From: Bradyrhizobium cytisi
GTDB lineage: Bacteria > Pseudomonadota > Alphaproteobacteria > Rhizobiales > Xanthobacteraceae
Assembly: GCF_008123515.1 (NCBI RefSeq)
Contig: NZ_VSSR01000009.1
Location: forward strand, 1 to 64,000
Reading direction: 5' to 3'
DNA length: 64,000 nt
Part shown: piece after piece, positions 54,533 through 62,013 of the stretch
Position numbering within the stretch: position 1 is the first letter of the stretch
Layout of the letters: every line of letters begins with the position of its first letter
Made by a program: the position numbers and the translations under genes
Notes under the pieces: generated by a model
The model's input: only the letters and a program-made list of their open reading frames with translations
Databases searched by the model: none
What the model was told of the DNA's origin: nothing

Positions 54533-55840
54533 TTGTCGATCGCCTTTCCCCTTCTGATCGCGCTGTTAGTCGCAACTCCAGCCGCCCTATTCATTAGCTA
54601 CATCTTCATCCAGCACACCCTCTATTTGCTCGCCGCGATCATGCTGGCGTCGGTCGCCATTGCGGCGAGCCCGGCGGATATCACTGCCGCTGCGGCGCTC
54701 CGCAGATTTGCTTGGGCAGCGCTCTTCCCCATCCTCTGGATGCTGCTTCAGATTGTTCCGCTTCCAATTGCATCGCTTACGAGTCCAATCTGGCCCACCG
54801 CAGCGGTCGCACTAAATGACCCCTCTTTGGCCAGCCGAATCAGCATCGATCCGGGAAGTACCTTGCGCAGCCTGACGTGGTATTTGGCCCTGTTATCACT
54901 GACCATCTCGACGATCCTGATCGCCAGAGATCGAAAACGGGCAGAGATCCTTCTGCTTGCGCTGACGGGCGCGGCGACATTCATTGCGCTTGAGAGCTTG
55001 GCCGGTCAAATCGAGTTACTCGCGACAGCCGTGCCGGACATCGGCAGGTCAAATGGCCATTCCTTTGCTGTCGTAGCGGTCATTGCTGCACTCGGAAACA
55101 GTGCGACGATTGCCATGGCAATAGAGCGACATTCAAACCGAGCCGGCGCCGTCCTCCCTCTGAGCACTCCGCTGCTGTTGCGCATGGCCCTCGGCATCAC
55201 GGGAATCGTTGTTTCCCTTGCTTCCTTTGCTGCACTCGGACAGGGACTGCTGCTTGAGCTGACCGGACTTGGGTTTGCGATCATGCTTTTTGTTGCAACC
55301 GTCCGCCGCCTTGGATTCCGGCCCTGGCCATCGGCAATCTTGGCAGCAGTCCTGATCGCAATGGCAACCGTGACAACGCTATCGCTGGCACGATCCACCC
55401 CTTTCGTTGATCTCCTGGGCTTTGTTAGATCCGACGATCAAGCATCTCTCGCCGTGGCGCGGCGCGCCATGTCCGACAGCTCCTGGACTGGAAGTGGCGT
55501 CGGTACGTTCGCGCGGGTCGCGCGGATTTACCAAGATTATGGTGTTGGTAGCACGCTTACTGCCCCTTCGACGGCAGTTTTGGTTGCCATCGAATGGGGA
55601 CGCGCGGCCATGCTAATTCTTGCAGGGTTTACGCTTCAGCTTTTCTTATTCGCCTTGCGTGGGGCCGTCGGACGCGGACGAGACTCGTTCTTCGCGTCCG
55701 CAACGGCCGCCATCGTGGTTGTCGCCCTTTGCGACAGCTTTGTCGACGTAAGCATGTTAAACCCGACGGCCCAGATCATACTCGCCGCGGTGATTGGCCT
55801 AGGCCTTGCGCAAAGCACGGGACGAACCAGCTCAATCTAA
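54533..55840 (+). CDS. Wzy/ligase-like polytopic membrane protein (divergent)
   Basis: 435 aa from a TTG at 54533 (start uncertain), about ten hydrophobic helices. The segment RRAMSDSSWTGSGVGTFARVARIYQ is the counterpart of FPWLGSGLGTYR in the protein at 44114 and marks the periplasmic Wzy_C-type loop, but the His-Asn stretch that follows in typical members is not seen here. It may be an O-antigen-polymerase-like accessory protein or a diverged polymerase. Third such protein in the window. Confidence 0.65.
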   Translation: MSIAFPLLIALLVATPAALFISYIFIQHTLYLLAAIMLASVAIAASPADITAAAALRRFAWAALFPILWMLLQIVPLPIASLTSPIWPTAAVALNDPSLASRISIDPGSTLRSLTWYLALLSLTISTILIARDRKRAEILLLALTGAATFIALESLAGQIELLATAVPDIGRSNGHSFAVVAVIAALGNSATIAMAIERHSNRAGAVLPLSTPLLLRMALGITGIVVSLASFAALGQGLLLELTGLGFAIMLFVATVRRLGFRPWPSAILAAVLIAMATVTTLSLARSTPFVDLLGFVRSDDQASLAVARRAMSDSSWTGSGVGTFARVARIYQDYGVGSTLTAPSTAVLVAIEWGRAAMLILAGFTLQLFLFALRGAVGRGRDSFFASATAAIVVVALCDSFVDVSMLNPTAQIILAAVIGLGLAQSTGRTSSI

Positions 55841-55847
55841 GGGCAAC

Positions 55848-56456
55848 CTAGACCCTGCTGCTTACGATCGTCGTCCAAAGCTTTGAGTTGGGCATCTGCA
55901 TGCGCACCCAACGATAGGGGACGCGCGACCACGGCTTGATCTGCGAGGTCATATTATCGAGCACCAAATCTCCACTCGTGGTACGAACAACGAGAATGAG
56001 GTGATGCTCGCCGGAATTGACGACAACCTCACTCAACAGCAGGGCCCGGGCCGGCCAGCCACGCGCCAGCAATTCATGCCGCTTGCTGACCGCATAGTCG
56101 TTGCAATCGCCCCGCACTGGATTGATCACCCATTGCTCGCCGGCCAAGCCGAGCTCATTTCTCTCCGGGGCGATCTCCCGGTTAACCATCTGATTGACCT
56201 CCTTCAGATCCCCCCATCGATCCTCGGTGAGCCGAACCGGCCCACCCCGAAACATCGGCTGTGTGCGGCACTCGTCCCGATACCGCAGGCAGAATTGCGT
56301 ATATGCCATTGGCGGAAGGGTTGGGGTCTCGAGCTTAATGCGCTGGATTGCGGATTGAAGCCCCATCGGCATTCCCAGAAGTCCCGCATGGACCGGCTCG
56401 AACCAAATGAGACCGGCGGCCATAACCCCCAGAGCCAAAGTTGTGATTTTACGCAT
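55848..56456 (-). CDS. Bacterial transglutaminase-like cysteine protease (LapG-like family)
   Basis: 202 aa with signal peptide at 1-24 (LGVMAAGLIWFEPVHA). Catalytic triad residues are present in family positions: Cys118 in VRGDCNDYAVSKR, His151/152 in GEHHLIL and Asp167 in LVLDN. The family includes LapG, a periplasmic protease that releases RTX-type surface adhesins under c-di-GMP control. No LapD-type receptor is in the window. It could process the large RTX/GH16 protein at 1-4000, which is speculation. It converges on the Wzy-like gene and is divergent from the metallophosphatase. Confidence 0.88.
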   Translation of the reverse strand: MRKITTLALGVMAAGLIWFEPVHAGLLGMPMGLQSAIQRIKLETPTLPPMAYTQFCLRYRDECRTQPMFRGGPVRLTEDRWGDLKEVNQMVNREIAPERNELGLAGEQWVINPVRGDCNDYAVSKRHELLARGWPARALLLSEVVVNSGEHHLILVVRTTSGDLVLDNMTSQIKPWSRVPYRWVRMQMPNSKLWTTIVSSRV

Positions 56457-56641
56457 TGGTTGCTCCCCGCATGCTTATTGGCTAGGAAGCTAACCTCAAG
56501 AGTTTGAAATTCCGCGGCATTTCGCCCGCTAAATGGACTCAAAAGCCAAGCAGATTTTTGCGATTCCGTTTACTATGTGCGTTGAACGCAGTTATTCGAG
56601 CGATTGACGCCGGAAGACGAAAAGGCCGCCAAGTTCGGCAG

Positions 56642-57382
56642 ATGATGAGATTGTCGAAATCGAGGAATAAGACGCGAAAGCCGTTTCTGCCGGAGGGCAT
56701 TCGCATCTATGCGATAAGCGACATTCATGGATGCGCCGATCTTCTCCAGCAAATGTTCACCGTAATCGACCGCGATCTCACCACGATAGGCTCGAGGCGC
56801 GCAATCCACGTTTTCCTCGGAGACTACATTGATCGGGGACCTGACTCGAATCGAACCATCGAACTGCTGATTGAACGTGGCATGAAGCATGAATCGGTGT
56901 TCTTGAAAGGCAATCATGAGACCTTCCTTTTGGACGTACTGAACGCCCCCTCGCAGCTTCAGAACTGGAAACAATATGGCGGGCTCCAAACCTTGGCGTC
57001 ATATGGACTTAGCCCCTCTCTCAATCCCGATCCGGCTGAACAAGACCAACTCATTCGGCAATTATCGCAGGCAATTCCGGTCCGTCAGCAGTACTTTTTG
57101 AGGAGCCTGCGCGCGCGCTTCGTATGCGGCGACTACTTTTTCGTGCATGCGGGCGTCAAGCCTGGCGTCGCCTTGGCAAGACAACAAGAGCAGGACATGC
57201 TCTGGATCCGTGAAGAATTTCTCGAAAGCAATCAGAACTTCGGAAAATACATTGTTCACGGCCACACCCCCGTCCAGCAGCCAGACATACGACCGAACCG
57301 AATAAACATCGATACGGGTGCTTATGCTACTGGCAATCTAACGCTTTTAGCCCTTCAGGACGAAAGTATGCTCGCTCTCTAG
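56642..57382 (+). CDS. Metallophosphatase (serine/threonine phosphatase-like)
   Basis: About 246 aa from the ATG at 56642; a TTG at 56504 would add 46 poorly conserved residues, so the start is uncertain. Calcineurin-type motifs are complete: YAISDIHGC, FLGDYIDRGPDS, LKGNHETF, and later FVHAGVKPG and HGHTPVQ. These bind two metals and hydrolyse phosphoesters; the family includes PrpA/ApaH-like phosphatases. It may reverse protein phosphorylation in this locus, for example on the Wzc kinase, but Tyr-phosphatase action is untested. Substrate unknown. Confidence 0.85.
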   Translation: MMRLSKSRNKTRKPFLPEGIRIYAISDIHGCADLLQQMFTVIDRDLTTIGSRRAIHVFLGDYIDRGPDSNRTIELLIERGMKHESVFLKGNHETFLLDVLNAPSQLQNWKQYGGLQTLASYGLSPSLNPDPAEQDQLIRQLSQAIPVRQQYFLRSLRARFVCGDYFFVHAGVKPGVALARQQEQDMLWIREEFLESNQNFGKYIVHGHTPVQQPDIRPNRINIDTGAYATGNLTLLALQDESMLAL

Positions 57383-57419
57383 TTGACGCATGGCAAGCCG
57401 TTTTCTCTTTGGACGTTTT

Positions 57420-58082
57420 ATGAATTCAACAACCAGAGTTCGTGTCCTAACGTTAGCCCTTGCGGCAGCGGTCGGTTGCTTCGGGATCGCATCAGGAGCC
57501 GCGGAAATGACGGCCTTGAATCGGCCGGATTTCCCCAAGTATCCAACCAAGGCCAATCTTAACTCGGACGCACCGGTCGAATGGATCGGGACGATCTCGC
57601 CGTTGCGGTCCGACCTTGAAGGCAACCAGGCGCTGGTTCTGGCACTACAGGCGATCCAGCAGGCTAGAGCCGATCACGGGCTTCGAGCAAACAGCGAACT
57701 TGCCCGTTCGCGTCTCAAGCACGCTCTTTCCTTGGCGCCGTATGATGCCGAATTGTGGTTAGCATTGGCAGTGCTAGAGGCCGGGCAGGACCCCGACGGA
57801 CCTGGAGCAATCGAATCATTGAAAATGAGCTACCTCACTGCGCCAAGCGACGCGCGACTGATGCCTCTAAGACTTGCTACCGTCACCCAATTTGATGCCC
57901 TTGCAAGCCCAGATCTAAGGGACTTGGCCCTGGGTGATGTACGTCTCATGTTGACGCGACAACCGGATCAGACGCCGGCGTTAGTGTCAGCCTATCGGCA
58001 AGCCTCAGGCCGGGGCAAAGAGTTCTTGAAGGGTGCGATCCGGACCATCGATCCCGCACGTCTCAGAACGTTAAGCGGCTAG
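57420..58082 (+). CDS. Secreted helical protein, paralogue of the 48867 gene
   Basis: About 220 aa from the ATG at 57420 (ATG 57390 also possible). Signal peptide (VRVLTLALAAAVGCFGIASGAA). The rest is helical with ARSRLKHALSLAPYDAELWLALAVLEAG and LKMSYLTAPSDARLMPLRLA, which matches the LRMSY-LAPYEGWIALR region of the protein at 48867. TPR-like superhelix likely. Ends shortly after the metallophosphatase on the same strand. Both paralogues flank the EPS export genes, so a shared role in the envelope assembly is plausible. Confidence 0.65.
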   Translation: MNSTTRVRVLTLALAAAVGCFGIASGAAEMTALNRPDFPKYPTKANLNSDAPVEWIGTISPLRSDLEGNQALVLALQAIQQARADHGLRANSELARSRLKHALSLAPYDAELWLALAVLEAGQDPDGPGAIESLKMSYLTAPSDARLMPLRLATVTQFDALASPDLRDLALGDVRLMLTRQPDQTPALVSAYRQASGRGKEFLKGAIRTIDPARLRTLSG

Positions 58083-58198
58083 TTGGGTCCGGCAGGCCCG
58101 GTGGCCGTTGCGGAGCGGGGCACTCCACAGTTGGCTTTGGGGGATATTGCCCGTTCCTCGCGGAACGTCTAAGATCAGCCGCAGTTGGGGACCGTACC

Positions 58199-58519
58199 AT
58201 GCGATCAATTTTCGGACTACTTGCGCTCATCTTGTGCTCATCCACGTTGGCAACCCCGTCATATGCTGCCGACTACGCGATCCCCGTGGTGAAGCATGCA
58301 ACGCGCGTCCCCTACATTGACCGGGGTCCAAATCCATATTGCGGCCCACGCTGCGGATGTCCGACCGTAGTCCAGGTTCGGCACAAGTCGCTTCAACAAG
58401 CTTATCCCTATACATTCGATCCCCGGACGAGGGATGAGCCTAATTACTATTACGGGTCGGTACGAACTTATGTGCGTTATGTGAACCCTTTGGACCCACA
58501 GCGGGTCCTGGCCTACTAG
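58199..58519 (+). CDS. Small secreted Cys/Tyr-rich protein
   Basis: 106 aa. Signal peptide at 1-23 (LLALILCSSTLATPSYA). The mature 80 residues hold three cysteines in CGPRCGC and a Tyr/Arg-rich tail (PNYYYGSVRTYVRYV). No recognised domain. The composition suits a periplasmic or surface protein with a metal- or disulphide-bearing loop. Short distance to its neighbours on the same strand, but no evidence for a joint transcript. Confidence 0.65.
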   Translation: MRSIFGLLALILCSSTLATPSYAADYAIPVVKHATRVPYIDRGPNPYCGPRCGCPTVVQVRHKSLQQAYPYTFDPRTRDEPNYYYGSVRTYVRYVNPLDPQRVLAY

Positions 58520-58600
58520 CCTGCTCGCGAACTTCGCGCCGCCGTTAGGATCCATTTAAACGGAATCGCGTTATCTCGTTCGTCGAACGAGGTGATTTTG

Positions 58601-58711
58601 ATGTATGCGGTCCAATTGCTGTCGTGCGCGTTTGTGATTTGTACGACCATTACACTCAGCAGTTACATTTTGCTGCGACACTGCCTGATGCAGTGGTGCG
58701 ACGAATGCTAG
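58601..58711 (+). CDS. 36-aa Cys-containing membrane peptide with SD-overlapping palindrome
   Basis: A 37-codon frame from ATG 58601 reads MYAVQLLSCAFVICTTITLS and continues through a single hydrophobic helix to a Cys/Trp tail (HCLMQWCDEC). GAGG lies eight bases before the ATG. The Shine-Dalgarno falls in the right arm of the perfect palindrome CTCGTTCGTCGAACGAG (58575-58591). It is too short to be sure, but the start context, the helix and the five cysteines argue for a real gene. Function unknown. Confidence 0.4.
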   Translation: MYAVQLLSCAFVICTTITLSSYILLRHCLMQWCDEC

Positions 58712-58731
58712 CTTGCGCGGACCGGTAATGC

Positions 58732-59154
58732 TTAACGGCTTTCCAAGGGCCGAGGCCTGTAATCGGGAAACCTGCACAACACAGCCGCTTTCATGAACTT
58801 GTAGTGAGCAATGGAAGAGTCCAGCTCCTTCAGGCGGCGCTGGCCATTTTGGATTTCCTTATCGAACAGATCCTGGTGATGATTATCCAGGGCTTCACGC
58901 TCGAGATATTCGGCATTGCCATTGCCGAGCGTTACGGCCGCCCGTGCCAACACGTCCTCGACCCGCCGGTTCAGGCCCGATTGCTCCCGCTCGGCCGCGT
59001 GCAAGGCATCTTCGATAGCGACTATGATGGCTTCGATGCGCGACTGATCAGTCTCCGCGTCGCGCTCCGGTGAACGGGCACGGAACTCCGCTTCACCGCC
59101 GATGCGGTCTCTCAGGAAACTGTGGGTGCGGGCCCGCAAAAACAGCTGAAACAT
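58732..59154 (-). CDS. Conserved-looking cytoplasmic protein with coiled coil, unknown
   Basis: 140 aa. Charged, helical: residues about 30-75 (RDAETDQSRIEAIIVAIEDALHAAEREQSGLNRRVED region) and 95-120 (QDLFDKEIQNGQRRLKELDSS) have heptad-like patterns, with no signal peptide or membrane segments. The C-terminus YKFMKAAVLCRFPDYRP is ordered-looking. Not recognised. First gene upstream on the minus strand of this small-gene group, separated from the following genes by a short gap. Confidence 0.6.
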   Translation of the reverse strand: MFQLFLRARTHSFLRDRIGGEAEFRARSPERDAETDQSRIEAIIVAIEDALHAAEREQSGLNRRVEDVLARAAVTLGNGNAEYLEREALDNHHQDLFDKEIQNGQRRLKELDSSIAHYKFMKAAVLCRFPDYRPRPLESR

Positions 59155-59204
59155 GCGTGCATCTTCCGGTGGAGGCGCCAGACCAGAAAATGGGTCCTGG
59201 ATGG

Positions 59205-59492
59205 TTAATAAAGGCTAAAGCCTGCGGGCTGCTCGCCACGGTTTTGCGCCATCCATGCCTTCCAGGCGCCATCGTGCTTGGCGTACAGTTCCAACCAGCG
59301 CTGTTCGCCGTCAGCCGACCACAAGATGGTCTCAGCTAGCGTAGCAACTGACCTGTCCGCCTGATCGAGCGTCGGCTGGCCGTCCAACCGCTCAAACTCA
59401 AACGTTTCCTCGAGCGTGAGACCGATCAGCACCCTGCGGCCGACCGCATCGACGAAATACCGCCGCGGAGCATTGTTCCCAAAGCTAGTCAT
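59205..59492 (-). CDS. Small cytoplasmic protein, unknown
   Basis: 95 aa, ATG at 59492 with GAGAGGTGG at good spacing. Sequence is protein-like with an N-terminal RRYFVDAVGRRVLIGLTLEETFEFERLD and ILWSADGEQRWLELYAKHDGAWKAWM; no recognised domain. Its start overlaps the end of the upstream small membrane gene by 8 bases, indicating translational coupling. It probably acts with that partner at the membrane. Function unknown. Confidence 0.65.
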   Translation of the reverse strand: MTSFGNNAPRRYFVDAVGRRVLIGLTLEETFEFERLDGQPTLDQADRSVATLAETILWSADGEQRWLELYAKHDGAWKAWMAQNRGEQPAGFSLY

Positions 59493-59616
59493 GGAGCGCC
59501 ACCTCTCTCGTGTTCCAGGGACCGGTCAGCGCATTTGATCCAAAGTTGAATTCCATACAGCGAACGACCAAAACAGCCACCCAGACCATCAACGCAACTC
59601 CCCAACTCAACGACAT
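59485..59616 (-). CDS. 43-aa single-helix membrane protein
   Basis: From the ATG at 59616 the frame gives SLSWGVALMVWVAVLVVRC, a single hydrophobic helix, then MEFNFGSNALTGPWNTREVALHD, and overlaps the following gene by 8 bases. A longer start at 59685 is unlikely. Its coupling to the 95-aa gene supports it being real. No known function. Confidence 0.5.
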   Translation of the reverse strand: MSLSWGVALMVWVAVLVVRCMEFNFGSNALTGPWNTREVALHD

Positions 59617-59809
59617 ACACGGAAGGTAGCATCTGCTTGCAAAAACCGTGCGTAGCCTAGCGCCGGCAAAACCGATGAACAACAACCGGCTCCATTTTAA
59701 CCTAACCGGACATGGTTAGCTCCTCTCGTCCTACCGACCATTGATATTTGTGCACGCAACGACATAGAGCGAACCAGCAATGATTGCGCAGCCATCTGGT
59801 TGCAAATCC

Positions 59810-59983
59810 TCAGAATGCACGTCGCGCCTTGGCAATCGAATCGCCTTGGTGGTGGGTGGTCGGACCATATGGCGCGTAGAGCCGATGGAGTTGCTTACGT
59901 TTCCGAGACCGCATCGCGCGCGCCCTGTAACCCACGCCAAAACCGACCGAGAAAATCGCAAGCAAGATCAGGACTGGCATCAT
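59810..59983 (-). CDS. 57-aa single-helix membrane protein
   Basis: ATG at 59983 (a second ATG follows). One N-terminal helix (PVLILLAIFSVGFGVGYRA) and a basic tail (MRSRKRKQLHRLYAPYG). Its start overlaps the stop of the 51-aa gene in ATGA. It replaces a competing minus frame at 59731-59961 that lacks membrane or motif support. Third of three small genes in a row (60334 to 59810). Function unknown. Confidence 0.5.
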   Translation of the reverse strand: MMPVLILLAIFSVGFGVGYRARAMRSRKRKQLHRLYAPYGPTTHHQGDSIAKARRAF

Positions 59984-60135
59984 TCGGAAATCTTTCCATT
60001 TGCGGAACGTTCCCTCTCCCCAACGTGAGCATTCTCATCGTTCAGTTCAGTTGTGTCGACATCAAGTTTAACGTCGCTGATTTTCTTGTCAGGCTCGAGA
60101 ACTTTTGGGCAGCAATCTGCTTGAGGATCAATCAT
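59980..60135 (-). CDS. 51-aa acidic protein between two small membrane proteins
   Basis: Frame from ATG 60135 to a stop at 59980 reads MIDPQADCCPKVLEPDKKIS and on to ERERSANGKISE. It starts 10 bases after the 62-aa gene and overlaps the 57-aa gene by 4 (ATGA). There is a Cys-Cys pair and many acidic residues, but no membrane helix. The coupling on both sides is the main argument for a real gene. Confidence 0.45.
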   Translation of the reverse strand: MIDPQADCCPKVLEPDKKISDVKLDVDTTELNDENAHVGERERSANGKISE

Positions 60136-60145
60136 CCACCTGCAG

Positions 60146-60334
60146 TTAGTTGAGGAACCACAGCATCAATCTCACCAGCAACAGCGTGATGAAATAAACC
60201 CATCCCGCCATCGCGATCAGCGCCACGCTCAAGAACGCGCCTTCGAATGCACGTTCTCTGATCTTGGTGAAAGGAAATGCCGCCCAGGTCTTTTGAAGCA
60301 TTTGCGTATTCGCATTGGTCGTTTGCACAATCAT
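60146..60334 (-). CDS. 62-aa membrane protein
   Basis: ATG at 60334. After about 30 polar residues (QTTNANTQMLQKTWAAFPF) there is one long hydrophobic helix (AFLSVALIAMAGWVYFITLLLV) reaching the C-terminus RLMLWFLN. First of a cluster of three tightly spaced small minus-strand genes. Unknown function; the helix and spacing make it plausible. Confidence 0.5.
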   Translation of the reverse strand: MIVQTTNANTQMLQKTWAAFPFTKIRERAFEGAFLSVALIAMAGWVYFITLLLVRLMLWFLN

Positions 60335-60565
60335 AGACGAACGAATTCGACGATCTCGTGACGCATCATCGTAAAACGCGTCGCAAGAATTTTTCTAGAG
60401 ACGATTCAGCAAAGCAATGTTGCCTGCACGCATCATGATAGGATTGTGAACCGGAGTTGCCTGGACATTCCACGATTTCGCGCGCAACGACTCGATTCGT
60501 ATCGGCCGGAACAAAATTCGCGAGGCTCCAGCGCGACGGAATAAAATAAGTGTCGTGCAACCAAG

Positions 60566-60973
60566 CTAGCGGGGGGCTATCGGCACGAGGTCCGGAGTCT
60601 GTCCATCCGCGCCGGATCGACCGCGAAACAGAAAGAAGCCCTTGTCTGTGGAGACAATGTCTCCTGATTGCAGCGTGTCGTCGCCGAGCACTCGCTGGGT
60701 GGCTATCTTCTCAGGCGGATCCGGCACGACCAAGCGCAGCGGAGCATTGATCCGCCAATCCCGCCGGGCCTGCTCGGCGCGCTTGCGCGCATCGTCGATC
60801 CGGCGCTTCCAGTCATCGCGAGGGATCAGATTGTCGGGGGAATGAGCCATGTCGTTCGCCGGCGCCTCGGCTGCCGGCACCTCGTCGCCCGCGCGGCCCG
60901 GCCCTGTCCATGCCTGGGCGGCCACGACCAGCACGATGGTTGCGACGAAATTTGCCTTCATACCCGTCATCAT
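60566..60973 (-). CDS. Secreted protein of unknown function
   Basis: 135 aa; start at ATG 60973 (60970 or 60961 also in frame). Signal peptide (ANFVATIVLVVAAQAWTGPGRAG). A helical middle (DDWKRRIDDARKRAEQARRDWRIN) is followed by a compact C-terminal part (DDTLQSGDIVSTDKGFFLFRG). No recognised family. The 231-base gap to the 62-aa gene holds only a weak frame (60366-60560) that I do not accept. Divergent from rmlA. Confidence 0.65.
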   Translation of the reverse strand: MMTGMKANFVATIVLVVAAQAWTGPGRAGDEVPAAEAPANDMAHSPDNLIPRDDWKRRIDDARKRAEQARRDWRINAPLRLVVPDPPEKIATQRVLGDDTLQSGDIVSTDKGFFLFRGRSGADGQTPDLVPIAPR

Positions 60974-61110
60974 GGTCGTCCAGAATTGCCACCTGCTGCA
61001 TAATCCGTCATGGGGGCCCTGTCTGCGGGGCGCTGGGTCGAGAACCCCCTTGCACGCGCCGAGGCATGCATTATCACGAGGCAGACATTTAGTTTGGGCT
61101 TTGAGAACGC

Positions 61111-62001
61111 ATGAAGGGTATCATCCTGGCGGGAGGAACGGGCTCCCGGCTCTATCCGGTGACGGCCGTGGTGTCGAAACAGCTCCTGCCTGTCTTCGAC
61201 AAGCCGATGATTTATTACCCGTTGTCCACCCTGATGTTCGCGGGTATCCGGGACATTCTCATCATCACGACTCCGCAGGACCAGCCGCTGTTTCAGCGCC
61301 TGCTCGGCGACGGTTCCGAAATCGGCCTGCGTTTCTCTTATGCCCACCAGGACAGCCCGCGCGGATTGGCGGACGCCTTCATCGTCGGCCGAGACTTCGT
61401 CGGCAAGGACCCGGTCGCCCTGGTGCTGGGTGACAACATCTTCTATGGCAACGGCCTACCGGAAATGTTGAGCCGGGCCGCCGCGCCTAAGCGCGGAGCC
61501 ACGATCTTCGGATATGCCGTCAATACGCCGGATCAATATGGCGTGGTTGAGCTCGATGCTGGCGGACGCGCGCTGTCCCTCGAGGAGAAGCCTGCGCAAC
61601 CGCGCTCGAACGTCGCGGTGACGGGGCTCTATTTCTATGACAATGACGTTCTCGACATTGCCGCCGGGATTTCGCCGTCCGCGCGCGGCGAGCTTGAGAT
61701 CACCGACGTCAACAGGGTCTATCTGGAGCGCGGAGAGCTGTTTGTGCGGCTCATGGGGCGCGGCATGGCCTGGCTCGACACCGGCACGCATTCCTCGCTG
61801 GTCGAAGCTAGCCATTTCGTCCAGATCCTCGAGCAGCGCCAGGGGCTGCGCATCGCCTGCCCAGAGGAAATTGCGCTGCGGCAGGGCTACATCTCCCTTG
61901 AAGCCTTCGAGAAGCTGGCGCAAAAAAGCGCCAAGAGCGGCTACGGCGAATATTTACTGTCGGTCTACCGCTCGTTTGAGCGCAAGGCGGACGGCTTCTG
62001 A
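61111..62001 (+). CDS. rfbA: Glucose-1-phosphate thymidylyltransferase
   Basis: 296 aa, the usual length for RmlA. Nucleotide-binding [11 protein letters not shown] at 8-18, followed by [20 protein letters not shown], the standard RmlA block; LGDNIFYG and [11 protein letters not shown] are also present. It makes dTDP-glucose from dTTP and glucose-1-phosphate in the cytoplasm. The next gene starts 12 bases later, forming an rmlAB pair. rmlC and rmlD are not in the window. Confidence 0.96.
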   Translation: MKGIILAGGTGSRLYPVTAVVSKQLLPVFDKPMIYYPLSTLMFAGIRDILIITTPQDQPLFQRLLGDGSEIGLRFSYAHQDSPRGLADAFIVGRDFVGKDPVALVLGDNIFYGNGLPEMLSRAAAPKRGATIFGYAVNTPDQYGVVELDAGGRALSLEEKPAQPRSNVAVTGLYFYDNDVLDIAAGISPSARGELEITDVNRVYLERGELFVRLMGRGMAWLDTGTHSSLVEASHFVQILEQRQGLRIACPEEIALRQGYISLEAFEKLAQKSAKSGYGEYLLSVYRSFERKADGF

Positions 62002-62013
62002 AGCAGAGACCGA

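Noticed and set aside
59731..59961. 76-codon minus frame
   Set aside because: Out of frame with the coupled 57-aa gene at 59810-59983, which has a membrane helix and an ATGA overlap; this frame has neither.
60366..60560. 64-codon minus frame
   Set aside because: No Shine-Dalgarno, no helix or domain, and a TTG start; not enough to call a gene.
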